Positions 7,993 to 15,200 of a DNA stretch of 64,000 nucleotides are shown in pieces. Below the pieces are notes generated by a model, which did no database searches, was not told where the DNA came from, and saw nothing but the letters and a program-made list of their open reading frames with translations. Position 1 is the stretch's first letter; every line of letters begins with the position of its first letter. The DNA is from Tenacibaculum singaporense (GTDB lineage: Bacteria; Bacteroidota; Bacteroidia; Flavobacteriales; Flavobacteriaceae), in the NCBI RefSeq assembly GCF_003867015.1, contig NZ_CP032548.1:496001-560000 (forward strand). The letters are read 5' to 3'. Both the position numbers and the translations under genes were made by a program.

Positions 7993-9831
7993 TTAGATTC
8001 TGTTTTGATTGTTATAGTGTATCATAGAGGGCAATGCTGATAGATAGCTATGTGGTAGGTTGGTTTGTACATAGGTATATAGCTGTTTTGCTGTATAATT
8101 GCCTTTTTCATATTTCTTGATAGCTGTTGTAATTTTCTTTTGATAGGTCGCTTTGCGCTTTCTTGCGTTTTGTTGCGTTTGTCGTTGCGCTTTTTCTATT
8201 GCCTTTTGTTCCTGATACTTCACATGGGTTTTCCATACTTTATGCAAGCCGAAAAAGCCTATTTCATGGGTTTGGGTACGTGTTTTATCAAAGTACAACG
8301 AGGGATACAATGCGGTTACTTGTGATTTGATAAACCACTTGCGGGCAAACTCTAGTTTCCAACGGTACTCTTTGAGCTTTTGAATCAGGGTTGTCTTTTG
8401 AGTGATGTTTGTAAATAGTTTGTTGTTTAGGTAATTGATGGCTTTTTTCCATTCACCTACATAAACATTGTGCTGTTTCCACAATTTTGCAGATGTTTTG
8501 ATACAATCTTGTAGTAAAATTGCCTTAAATTCTTCAGTTGTTACATTGGCGTAGAGTTCTATTTTTTGCAAATAGTCATAACGCAATCCTTTGTAATTAT
8601 CATACACACCGTTTGCCAGTTCTTGCGCTAGTTCTCTATCGTCTTGCAATCGAGCTAGAAAATTATGCGTAAGTGGACTGTTTGTGCCTTGGCTTGGTTT
8701 TTCTTGTTTTAAAAAATCAGGTAACAGGGCTTTGACTGCTTCGGAAGTTTGGCGCGGGCGAGTTGTTGTTTTCTTACTTATCACTGTGGTGTTCTTGTAG
8801 AAGCCGTCCGCAGGACATGTAAATTCTTCCTTTTGGAATCCTGTGTTATGTACACAGTCTTTTATTTCTTTTTCTTTTAATAAAAAGGTTCTAGTAGTAT
8901 CATTATTATCAGGTAATTCTTTCCAGTTCTCCTGTTTAAAAAATTGGTTTTCAATTCTTTTGGGTTTTGGTGGATTTCCGTCTAAAATTGTTAGGATTTC
9001 AGGGTGAAAATTAACCGTTATGGGTTTGTACTGGTTGGTATATGTATAGTTGATTAAGATGTTGGCTTCTCTAAGGCGTTTGATGTGGTTTTGCGCTGTT
9101 TTTTTACAAATAGCAAGTCTTGGTATCTCTGCGATGGTGTGTGTCGCTAGTTTGCGGTGGTCTATCGTTAACTTTGGTAAGGCATTTTTTAATACACTAG
9201 TTGGACGATTCATTTCTAAGAGATATGAATTGCGTTGTTTTAATTGGGCGATATAAAAGCCTACCAAGACATTAAATAAAAGCTCCGTGGTATACTTGAT
9301 GGTTGGTTTGCGCTTTTTTGCGATATAGTTTGCGTTTTTTTGCGCATTGAATTTTGCTACTCTTTTGTTGTAGATAGTAGCAAATTCACTACGGTGTTTC
9401 TTTGTAAAGTCTGCGACTTGTTGGGCTAGTGTTGGAGTATTAGGAACTATAACCGTTTTGTTGTACTCAGCTATGGCTTTGTTGTACTCTATAGCTTGCT
9501 GATTGTAGCTATGTACATATTGACGGTAGTTATCCATCGTGCTTTTCATAGCACTTCTATCTAAAAAAGGATAGTTGATATAGTTGTAGTGTTTACTTAT
9601 CGCTTTTTCATGCTCTTTTCCCTTTTTTAAAAGCAAATACCCATGTTGGGTATTAAATTCCTCTACGGCTTTGTTGTATTGCGTATTGTTTAGCTTATTG
9701 CGCTGCGCATTGTCTTTAAATAGCTTGATAGCTAGTTGGGTTATCGCATCCAACGTTGTGTTTTGTAAATACTCATGTACTTTTTGATTGTACAATCCTA
9801 TCGCTGTGAGCGATGTATTATTTTTTTTCAT
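7993..9831 (-). CDS. Large helix-turn-helix protein, possible replication initiator
   Basis: In this 612-residue protein, residues about 185-280 contain a winged-helix-like region with a clear helix-turn-helix (LAICKKTAQNHIKRLREAN followed by ILINYTYTNQ as the wing). The N-terminal 180 residues are helical, with repeated Tyr-Asn-Lys motifs. The C-terminal 230 residues are basic and helical and include Arg/Lys/Gln-rich stretches. It is the largest gene of the early leftward block and lies between a terminator-rich spacer and the zinc-ribbon gene. Size, basic character and position suggest a replication initiator or regulator of the element. No HUH, Walker or polymerase motif is visible, so the call stays tentative. 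Confidence 0.5.
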   Translation of the reverse strand: MKKNNTSLTAIGLYNQKVHEYLQNTTLDAITQLAIKLFKDNAQRNKLNNTQYNKAVEEFNTQHGYLLLKKGKEHEKAISKHYNYINYPFLDRSAMKSTMDNYRQYVHSYNQQAIEYNKAIAEYNKTVIVPNTPTLAQQVADFTKKHRSEFATIYNKRVAKFNAQKNANYIAKKRKPTIKYTTELLFNVLVGFYIAQLKQRNSYLLEMNRPTSVLKNALPKLTIDHRKLATHTIAEIPRLAICKKTAQNHIKRLREANILINYTYTNQYKPITVNFHPEILTILDGNPPKPKRIENQFFKQENWKELPDNNDTTRTFLLKEKEIKDCVHNTGFQKEEFTCPADGFYKNTTVISKKTTTRPRQTSEAVKALLPDFLKQEKPSQGTNSPLTHNFLARLQDDRELAQELANGVYDNYKGLRYDYLQKIELYANVTTEEFKAILLQDCIKTSAKLWKQHNVYVGEWKKAINYLNNKLFTNITQKTTLIQKLKEYRWKLEFARKWFIKSQVTALYPSLYFDKTRTQTHEIGFFGLHKVWKTHVKYQEQKAIEKAQRQTQQNARKRKATYQKKITTAIKKYEKGNYTAKQLYTYVQTNLPHSYLSALPSMIHYNNQNRI

Positions 9832-9852
9832 ATATTCGAGGTTCTTAAAAGG

Positions 9853-9877
9853 TTCTGCGTCCTTGCAGAATTTTTTT
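9853..9877 (+). terminator. Hairpin with T-run, plus-strand orientation
   Basis: TTCTGC (9853-9858), loop GTCCTT, GCAGAA (9865-9870), then seven T. It is oriented to stop rightward transcription, although no rightward gene lies upstream. It sits in the leader of the leftward 612-residue gene. Confidence 0.4.
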
Positions 9878-9897
9878 CTTTTTCATAGCAATTTTTT

Positions 9898-9926
9898 AAA
9901 CGGTTAGTGACAGCTAACCGTTTTTT
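9898..9926 (+). terminator. Strong hairpin with T-run, plus-strand orientation
   Basis: AAACGGTTAG (9898-9907), loop TGACAG, CTAACCGTTT (9914-9923): a perfect 10-bp stem. T continues to 9926. On the minus strand it is followed by A-rich, not T-rich, sequence, so it would act on a rightward transcript. No rightward ORF is present, which raises the option of an antisense RNA. Confidence 0.5.
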
Positions 9927-9931
9927 GCTTT

Positions 9932-9968
9932 AAAAAAGTAACCCACAACCTTAATGTTGTGAGCTACT
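9932..9968 (-). terminator. Rho-independent terminator of the 86-residue gene
   Basis: A stem pairs 9936-9949 with 9956-9969 around the loop 9950-9955, followed on the minus strand by six T (9932-9937). Two positions are C-A mismatches on the plus strand but become G-U pairs on the minus strand, so the RNA structure favours leftward transcription. It overlaps the stop codon of the 86-residue gene. Confidence 0.65.
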
Positions 9969-10228
9969 TACAATAAGTGCTTACTTATCGCTGTGGTGTC
10001 TTTGCGCTTTTTGCGTTTTTTTAATCGCTGTCTTACTTCTTCATTATGCTTTTTCTTCAATAATTGATAAAAATATTCTTCATCATATTTATGCTTTTCA
10101 TTCTTTTTTGTAGGCTTTTCTTTTGGTTTTACATTATCATTTATAATAACAGACAAAAACAACTCTCTTTCGGAAGCTGTTAGTTTTCCGAAGTGCTGCA
10201 TCGTTAATGTCAAGTTATTTTGTAGCAT
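9968..10228 (-). CDS. Small basic protein, first gene of the leftward operon
   Basis: This 86-residue protein is of unknown family. The N-terminal 35 residues look structured (MQHFGKLTASERELFLSVII). The C-terminal half is extremely basic (many Lys, Arg and Glu), suggesting nucleic-acid binding. The gene is divergent from the S24 repressor and begins just beyond the putative operator region, so it is the first gene of the repressed operon. A terminator overlaps its stop codon, so it may be transcribed alone much of the time. An antirepressor or Cro-like role is possible from position only. An internal ATG at codon 10 is an alternative start. Confidence 0.55.
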   Translation of the reverse strand: MLQNNLTLTMQHFGKLTASERELFLSVIINDNVKPKEKPTKKNEKHKYDEEYFYQLLKKKHNEEVRQRLKKRKKRKDTTAISKHLL

Positions 10229-10241
10229 ATATTAATTAAAT

Positions 10242-10284
10242 GACGAATTTCCACGCATTTATATCTTTTTTTTGTAAATTCGTC
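10242..10284. promoter_or_regulatory. Inverted repeat, putative repressor operator
   Basis: GACGAATTT (10242-10250) and AAATTCGTC (10276-10284) form a perfect 9-bp inverted repeat with 25 bp between. The right arm is part of a second small palindrome TTCGTCGAA (10279-10287). Both lie in the intergenic space between the divergent repressor and the 86-residue gene, downstream of the leftward -7 box. Confidence 0.5.
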
Positions 10285-10297
10285 GAAATTCAGAGCG

Positions 10298-10305
10298 CAA
10301 ATATA
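10298..10305 (-). promoter_or_regulatory. Leftward promoter -7 box of the element
   Basis: The minus strand reads TATATTTG, matching TAnnTTTG. Transcription would start near 10291 and run through the inverted repeat into the 86-residue gene. The 30-bp duplication lies across its -33 region, so repressor binding there would block it. Confidence 0.5.
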
Positions 10306-10361
10306 ACGATGATTTTCGCTTATTTAAAACTTATAACGATGATTTTCGCTTCTTCAAAACA
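10302..10361. repeat. 30-bp tandem duplication at the repressor start
   Basis: Positions 10302-10331 and 10332-10361 match at 27 of 30 bases; the first 20 bases are identical (TATAACGATGATTTTCGCTT). Each copy contains an in-frame ATG of the repressor (10309 and 10339). The copies could be tandem operators or a recent slippage duplication that created an extra N-terminus. Confidence 0.75.
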
Positions 10362-11037
10362 AAGATTAAAGCATTATCTTGATACTAAAGGCATTAGTAA
10401 AGCTAAATTTTACAGAGATACTGGTATTAAAAGAGGTTTTCTTGATTCTGACAAATTAAATAGCTCAATCTCTGATACCTTTTTAGTAACAATTACAGAT
10501 GTCTATAAAGATTTAAACTTATCATGGTTGATAGCTGAGGCAGGTAAAATGGAAGTAAACAGTACTGATGCAAAATGGATAGAATATGGACAGTTTAAAT
10601 TAGTTCCATTAATAAGTAAAAGGGCTAGAGCTGGTTTTTTATCTGGTTGGGAAGACGACGAATATATAGAAGAGCTACCTAAAATCCCATGGGAAGTGGA
10701 TAGAGAATATAAAGGAAACTATCTTACATTTGAAGTTGTTGGAGATAGTATGGAGTGTGATAACCCAAGAGAAAGTATATTAGAGGGCGATTTACTTTTG
10801 GGGAGAGAAGTAAGAAATGAGTATTGGACAAGTAAACTACACATTCATAAATGGGATTTTATCATTGTTCATAAAACCGAAGGTATTTTAGTAAAAAGAA
10901 TTATTGAACATGATGTTTCAAGTGGTAAACTAATACTGAAAAGTCTTAATCCCTACTATGAAGACCAGACAGTTTACATGAATGACTTAACAGGAATATT
11001 TAATATTGTAGATATAAAACGCTCAAGAAGAAGGTAA
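10339..11037 (+). CDS. S24/LexA-like transcriptional repressor
   Basis: This is a phage-type repressor of 232 residues from the ATG at 10339. An N-terminal helix-turn-helix follows at once (QRLKHYLDTKGISKAKFYRD). A linker contains an Ala-Gly pair (RARAGFLSGW) where LexA-like proteins self-cleave. The C-terminal S24 peptidase domain has the nucleophile Ser in VVGDSMECDN and the general-base Lys in GILVKRIIE. In-frame ATGs at 10309 and 10240 are alternative starts; the first adds a duplicated MIFA segment. It is expected to hold the leftward operon silent and to be inactivated through RecA during DNA damage. It is the only rightward gene of the element and lies nearest the tRNA attachment side. 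Confidence 0.85.
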   Translation: MIFASSKQRLKHYLDTKGISKAKFYRDTGIKRGFLDSDKLNSSISDTFLVTITDVYKDLNLSWLIAEAGKMEVNSTDAKWIEYGQFKLVPLISKRARAGFLSGWEDDEYIEELPKIPWEVDREYKGNYLTFEVVGDSMECDNPRESILEGDLLLGREVRNEYWTSKLHIHKWDFIIVHKTEGILVKRIIEHDVSSGKLILKSLNPYYEDQTVYMNDLTGIFNIVDIKRSRRR

Positions 11038-11174
11038 TTTACTACAGTTAAAGTATTTAAACTAAGTTTTAAAATAAAAAAAGAGTACCTTTAAAAGTAC
11101 CTGTTATTACAAAAAAGACATAAAAAAAACCAATTACAAAAATGCTGACTAACATCTATATAATTGATTTTAAG

Positions 11175-11258
11175 TACCAAAGGTGGGACTCGAACCCACA
11201 CGCCCTTGCGAGCATCGGATTTTGAATCCGACGTGTCTACCAATTCCACCACTTTGGC
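11175..11258 (-). tRNA. tRNA-Leu(CAA)
   Basis: The minus strand folds as a class II tRNA of 84 nt. The acceptor stem is GCCAAAG with CTTTGGT. The anticodon loop is TTCAAAA between TCGGA and TCCGA, giving anticodon CAA. There is a short variable arm, and the T-loop is GGTTCGAGTCC. No CCA is encoded. Pair 1-72 is G-U rather than G-C. Its 3' end faces the mobile element, so it is the probable attachment site. Confidence 0.95.
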
Positions 11259-11323
11259 TTTTGGTGAGTGCAAATCTATAAAATATTTCATTTAAAATAT
11301 CTTTTAAACTCTTAAAATAGTTT

Positions 11324-11331
11324 TATTTTTG
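11324..11331 (+). promoter_or_regulatory. Promoter -7 box of prs
   Basis: TATTTTTG matches TAnnTTTG and lies 38 bp before the prs start codon, giving a leader of about 30 nt. The -33 element is weak. Confidence 0.5.
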
Positions 11332-11369
11332 CCTCAACAACAACACTAACTAAAAATATCTTTTTGTAA

Positions 11370-12311
11370 ATGGCTACAAATCAATTAAGCCCAAAAATCT
11401 TTGCATGTTCACAAAGTATTGAACTAGCAGAGGAGATTGCCAATGCTTACGGAACCAAACTAGGAAATGTAATTACCACACATTTTAGTGATGGTGAATT
11501 CCAACCAGCTTTTGAAGAATCAATCAGAGGAAGAAGAGTTTTCATCGTTGGATCAACCTTTCCTTCTACTGATAACTTAATGGAAATGTTATTAATGTGC
11601 GATGCTGCCAAACGTGCATCGGCAAGGCATATTACCGCTGTAATGCCTTATTTTGGTTGGGCTCGTCAAGACAGAAAAGATAAACCTCGTGTAGCAATTG
11701 GAGCTAAATTAGTCGCTAAATTATTAGAAACTGCTGGAGCAACTAGAATTATGACCATGGATTTACATGCTGATCAAATTCAAGGTTTCTTTGAAAAACC
11801 AGTAGATCATTTATTCGCTTCTACCATCTTTTTACCTTATGTAAAAAGCTTAGGTTTAGATAATCTGACTATTGCTTCTCCTGATATGGGAGGCTCAAAA
11901 AGAGCTTATGCTTATTCTAAATACCTAGAAAGTGATGTTGTTATTTGCTATAAGCAACGCCAAAAAGCTAATGTAATAGCACATATGGAGCTAATTGGTG
12001 AGGTAAAAGGTAAAAATGTAATTCTTGTTGATGATATGATTGATACAGGAGGAACACTTACAAAAGCAGCTGATTTAATGATGGAACGTGGTGCCAAAAG
12101 TGTACGAGCAATCTGTACTCACCCAATTCTATCAGGAAATGCCTACGAAAGAATTCAAAATTCACAGTTAACAGAGTTAATAGTCTCAGATACAATTCCT
12201 TTAAAAAAGAGTATTTCTAAAATAAAAGTTGTATCTTGCGCCGCTTTATTCGCTGATGTGATGCATAAAGTTCAAGACAATACATCTATTAGCGATCAAT
12301 TTTTAATGTAA
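11370..12311 (+). CDS. prs: Ribose-phosphate pyrophosphokinase (PRPP synthetase)
   Basis: It makes 5-phosphoribosyl-1-pyrophosphate from ribose-5-phosphate and ATP, the precursor of purines, pyrimidines, His, Trp and NAD. The 313-residue length is normal for the bacterial enzyme. Visible motifs are FSDGEFQPAF near residue 40, the ATP-binding YFGWARQDRK near 100, the metal-binding DLHADQIQGFF near 130, and the PRPP-binding loop VDDMIDTGGTL near 220. The gene is followed 21 bp later by rplY and both probably share one transcript. It is core cytoplasmic housekeeping; the call is secure. Confidence 0.97.
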   Translation: MATNQLSPKIFACSQSIELAEEIANAYGTKLGNVITTHFSDGEFQPAFEESIRGRRVFIVGSTFPSTDNLMEMLLMCDAAKRASARHITAVMPYFGWARQDRKDKPRVAIGAKLVAKLLETAGATRIMTMDLHADQIQGFFEKPVDHLFASTIFLPYVKSLGLDNLTIASPDMGGSKRAYAYSKYLESDVVICYKQRQKANVIAHMELIGEVKGKNVILVDDMIDTGGTLTKAADLMMERGAKSVRAICTHPILSGNAYERIQNSQLTELIVSDTIPLKKSISKIKVVSCAALFADVMHKVQDNTSISDQFLM

Positions 12312-12332
12312 ATAAATTTAATAAACAAAGTA

Positions 12333-12908
12333 ATGAAATCAATTACAATCAAAGGATCTCAAAGAGAAAGCGTAGGTAAAAAAGCAACAAAAGCCTTACG
12401 TAATGCTGGAAAGGTTCCTTGCGTATTATACGGAGGAGACAAGCCTGTTCACTTTTCAGCTGACGAAAAATCGTTCAAGCCATTAGTATATACTCCAGAC
12501 GTATTTACTGCTACGATTGAATTAGATGGTGTAACATATAGCGCTGTATTACAAGACATACAGTTCCACCCAGTAAATGATAGCATTTTACACGTAGACT
12601 TCTACCAATTATTTGAAGACAAAGCTGTAACTATGGACATCCCAGTTCGTTTAGTTGGATCTTCTAAAGGTGTTATGGTAGGGGGTGCTTTACGTCACAA
12701 CTTACGTAAGTTAAAAGTGAAAGCATTACCAGCAAACTTACCTGATTTTATCGAAGCTGATATTACAGAGTTAGAAATTGGTAATAAGTTATACGTTACT
12801 AAATTAAAGAACGATAACTATACTATTTTACACCCAGACAACACAGTAGTTGCTCAAGTACGTATGTCTCGTAACGCGGCAAAAGCAGCAGCAGAAGCAG
12901 AAAAATAA
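12333..12908 (+). CDS. rplY: 50S ribosomal protein L25/Ctc
   Basis: This 191-residue protein of the long L25 (TL5/Ctc) type binds 5S rRNA on the large subunit. The N-terminal beta-barrel (residues about 1-92) begins [20 protein letters not shown] and has the conserved VPCVLYGG segment. The C-terminal domain (93-180) has [19 protein letters not shown]. The tail is Ala/Lys-rich. Linkage with prs upstream and pth downstream is the standard bacterial order. A strong terminator follows 22 bp after the stop. Confidence 0.96.
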   Translation: MKSITIKGSQRESVGKKATKALRNAGKVPCVLYGGDKPVHFSADEKSFKPLVYTPDVFTATIELDGVTYSAVLQDIQFHPVNDSILHVDFYQLFEDKAVTMDIPVRLVGSSKGVMVGGALRHNLRKLKVKALPANLPDFIEADITELEIGNKLYVTKLKNDNYTILHPDNTVVAQVRMSRNAAKAAAEAEK

Positions 12909-12930
12909 GACTTATGTAGTCAAAATAATA

Positions 12931-12961
12931 AAAAGCGTTACCAAGTGTAGCGCTTTTTTTA
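12931..12961 (+). terminator. Terminator of prs-rplY
   Basis: AAAAGCGTTAC (12931-12941), loop CAAGT, GTAGCGCTTTT (12947-12957): an 11-bp stem with one G-U pair, followed by T to 12961. Confidence 0.8.
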
Positions 12962-13046
12962 TTTTTGCCACATGATTTTTAATGCTTTTATAAACAAATT
13001 ATGTGTTTTTAAAAAAACACAATCAACAGCTATAGAAGACAATACG

Positions 13047-13613
13047 ATGAAGAAATTTTTAATTGTAGGTTTAGGGAATATTGGCGAAAAATATAACAAC
13101 ACACGCCATAATATAGGTTTTAAAATTGCTGATGCTTTTGTAAAAGAACATGAAGGTTCTTTCGAAACTGAAAAATTAGGTGATATTGCCAAACTTAAAA
13201 TAAAGGGTAAAACAGTAATTGTTTTAAAACCTAATACTTATATGAATTTAAGTGGTAAAGCGGTTAAATACTGGATGCAAAAAGAAAATATTCAAGTAGA
13301 AAACCTACTAATTATTACCGATGACTTAAACATTGATTTTGGAAAAATTCGTATCAAAGGAAAAGGAAGTTCTGGTGGGCATAACGGATTAAAAGATATC
13401 CAAGATAAGTTTAACACTGGTGCTTATCCTCGTTTTCGCTTTGGTGTAGGAGCTGAATACAGTAAAGGTCGTCAAGTAGATTACGTTTTAGGCAAATGGA
13501 GTGCAGAAGAAGAAAGTGCAATGATTGAACGCATCCCTTTTTCAGTAAAAGCAGTTACTTCTTTTATTACCGCTGGTTTAGCTAATACTATGAATGAATT
13601 CAATGGAAAGTAA
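13047..13613 (+). CDS. pth: Peptidyl-tRNA hydrolase
   Basis: It releases tRNA from peptidyl-tRNA dropped by stalled ribosomes. It has 188 residues from the ATG at 13047, the normal size; a longer in-frame start at 12972 would add 25 unconserved residues and was rejected. Family motifs are FLIVGLGNIGEKYNNTRHNIGF with catalytic Asn and His, KPNTYMNLSG, and SSGGHNGLKDI. The gene follows the prs-rplY terminator and is convergent with queD. The call is secure. Confidence 0.96.
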   Translation: MKKFLIVGLGNIGEKYNNTRHNIGFKIADAFVKEHEGSFETEKLGDIAKLKIKGKTVIVLKPNTYMNLSGKAVKYWMQKENIQVENLLIITDDLNIDFGKIRIKGKGSSGGHNGLKDIQDKFNTGAYPRFRFGVGAEYSKGRQVDYVLGKWSAEEESAMIERIPFSVKAVTSFITAGLANTMNEFNGK

Positions 13614-13647
13614 CTAACTTTCAATCCATTAACTTCTATCTTAGATA

Positions 13648-14097
13648 TTAATTATCAGAAGCATACCACTCTGCAAAACTAGTATCCGTTTCTTGTAGCT
13701 TAATGGCGTGTAGCTTAATCTTTTCTGGAAGCCTATCTTGTATTTTTTTAGCAAAATCAATCACCATCATTTCACTTGTTGGTTGGTAATCAACTAAAAT
13801 CACATGATGTCCGCGGTCTTTTAACTCCTGTGCCAATTCAACATGAGGTGTGTTTTTATTAAATACTGTAGCATGATCAAACACATCTACAATTTCTTCT
13901 TTTACAATCTTCTTTAAATCACCAAAATCAATCACCATTCCATACTTCACATTAGATGTATCTGTAATTGGAGATCCAATTACGGTAACCGAAAGCTTGT
14001 AACTATGTCCGTGAACATTTTTACACTTCCCATCATAACCATACAATGCATGTCCAGTTTCAAAAGTAAACTGTTTGGTAATTCGAATCTTGCTCAT
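13648..14097 (-). CDS. queD: 6-carboxytetrahydropterin synthase, QueD-like
   Basis: This 149-residue protein belongs to the 6-pyruvoyl-tetrahydropterin synthase family. Zinc ligands are visible as His16 in FETGHALYGY and the His pair in NVHGHSYKLSV. Other family features are VIDFGDLKK, the FDHATVFN segment with the catalytic His, and a C-terminal Glu in LQETDTSFAEWY. It converts 7,8-dihydroneopterin triphosphate to 6-carboxytetrahydropterin in queuosine synthesis. Other que genes are not nearby. It could instead act in a tetrahydrobiopterin route, but the bacterial context favours queuosine. Confidence 0.88.
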   Translation of the reverse strand: MSKIRITKQFTFETGHALYGYDGKCKNVHGHSYKLSVTVIGSPITDTSNVKYGMVIDFGDLKKIVKEEIVDVFDHATVFNKNTPHVELAQELKDRGHHVILVDYQPTSEMMVIDFAKKIQDRLPEKIKLHAIKLQETDTSFAEWYASDN

Positions 14098-14124
14098 ATT
14101 TTATCCTTACTAAAAAGACCTCTA

Positions 14125-14220
14125 TTATCTTTTAAATTTTTTGTTTGCTCTGTACTTGTTAAAAAAATACACTACAGCAACTCCTGCAGCTAAAATGGCA
14201 AATAAATAATCTCCACCCAT
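14125..14220 (-). CDS. Tiny membrane protein (31 residues)
   Basis: An ATG at 14218-14220 opens a 31-residue frame with one hydrophobic helix (YLFAILAAGVAVVYFF) and a basic tail (NKYRANKKFKR). It fills a gap between queD and another small membrane ORF on the same strand, 12 bp downstream of that ORF's stop. The topology follows the positive-inside rule with the C-terminus in the cytoplasm. The function is unknown; the pair may be co-transcribed. Confidence 0.5.
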   Translation of the reverse strand: MGGDYLFAILAAGVAVVYFFNKYRANKKFKR

Positions 14221-14232
14221 AATATTCTGTTT

Positions 14233-14406
14233 TTATTCGCCAAAAGTACGAATTTGCTTTACAACTTTTGTTAAAATCCACACAAAACCTACTGAAACTA
14301 CCGCTCCTGTAAACACCGCTAACATAGGGTTATGTGCTATCCATTGTCCTACTTCATACCCTGCCTTATAAGCAGTGGTACTTTTTCCGTTTTGAATTAC
14401 AAACAT
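14233..14406 (-). CDS. Small membrane protein (57 residues)
   Basis: A minus-strand ORF has an ATG at 14404-14406 and a stop at 14233-14235. The N-terminal 25 residues are polar, followed by a hydrophobic segment at about 27-47 (containing AVFTGAVVSVGFVWIL) and a short basic end. It starts 2 bp after the enoyl-CoA hydratase-family gene's stop codon, so it is probably the second gene of that transcript. No family is recognised. Confidence 0.55.
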   Translation of the reverse strand: MFVIQNGKSTTAYKAGYEVGQWIAHNPMLAVFTGAVVSVGFVWILTKVVKQIRTFGE

Positions 14407-14408
14407 TC

Positions 14409-15176
14409 TTATTTCTTAAATTTTTCTAATGCTTTTTTGGTAAAATCAGACAACACTAATTTACCAGATGTCTCTGCCCTTTCTATTAATAGTTCTTCCC
14501 AGTGTTCCGTTCCAATCCACAAGGCTCTTTTCATTTCAGCTAATGCTTCAGGATTATAGGAAGCAAGTTTTTCTGATAAGATTTCAACCTCTTTATCTAA
14601 TTCTGTTTGCGTTTCAAAAACACGTGCATACAACCCTTTTTCTTTAGCCCAATAAGCATTTTTCCAACTGGTAGCATCTAAAGTTAATTCTGCTAACCCA
14701 CTTACGCTTATTTTACGTTCTACGGCAGGTGCAATTACAAATGGACCAATACCTATTGTAAATTCAGAAAGTTTAATAGAAGCGTGTTCTGTAGCTAACA
14801 CGTAGTCACAAGCGGCTGCTAATCCAACTCCACCACCTACAGTTTTTCCTTGTACTCTCCCAATAATTAGTTTCGAACAACGACGCATCGCATTAATCAC
14901 ATTCGCAAAACCTGAAAAAAAAGCTTTTCCGTCTTCTAAATTGTCTATCGCTACCAACTCATCAAAAGAAGCACCTGCACAAAAAGCACGATCTCCTTCT
15001 GATTTTAATACAATTACTGAAACTTCATTATTAATTGAAAGCTTATCAAATTCATTTGCTAAACGTTCTAATAACACACTTGGAAAGGAGTTACTTGCTG
15101 GATGCCCAAATTCAACCGTAGCAATCTTATTTTCAATATGTGTATATAAACTTCCGTTTTCTCTAGTTGTAGTCAT
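14409..15176 (-). CDS. Enoyl-CoA hydratase/isomerase family protein
   Basis: This 255-residue crotonase-fold protein has the CoA-binding/oxyanion segments AFCAGASFDEL (about 68-78) and GKTVGGGVGLAAACDYVLA (about 110-128), the signature of the family. The second catalytic acid usually found in classical hydratases is not obvious: the segment reads LSEFTIGIGPFVIAP rather than the Glu/Asp-containing P-E form. It may therefore be a side-chain-degradation hydratase (for example methylglutaconyl-CoA type) or another crotonase reaction. The gene is followed closely by two small membrane ORFs and preceded by the MATE gene on the same strand. Confidence 0.85.
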   Translation of the reverse strand: MTTTRENGSLYTHIENKIATVEFGHPASNSFPSVLLERLANEFDKLSINNEVSVIVLKSEGDRAFCAGASFDELVAIDNLEDGKAFFSGFANVINAMRRCSKLIIGRVQGKTVGGGVGLAAACDYVLATEHASIKLSEFTIGIGPFVIAPAVERKISVSGLAELTLDATSWKNAYWAKEKGLYARVFETQTELDKEVEILSEKLASYNPEALAEMKRALWIGTEHWEELLIERAETSGKLVLSDFTKKALEKFKK

Positions 15177-15200
15177 TTGTTTATTGTTGTTTGCTCAAAA

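Larger units (their letters stand above)
1..11174. mobile_element. Integrated element next to tRNA-Leu (left end outside window)
   Basis: A run of leftward genes with phage- or plasmid-like small unknown products, a restriction-modification cassette and a divergent S24-type repressor ends about 140 bp before the 3' end of a tRNA-Leu gene, a classic integration site. Right of the tRNA the gene content changes at once to core genes (prs, rplY, pth). Base composition is uneven: line 481-540 has 26 G+C of 60, while line 4501-4560 inside the methylase has 19 of 60, so the methylase cassette may have a different origin from the rest. No integrase, relaxase, capsid, portal or tail gene is recognisable. 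The left boundary and the second attachment site lie outside the window. The right boundary is inferred from context only. Confidence 0.6.

Noticed and set aside
11091..11291. Minus-strand ORF of 66 residues
   Set aside because: It covers the tRNA-Leu gene; the tRNA explains the sequence.
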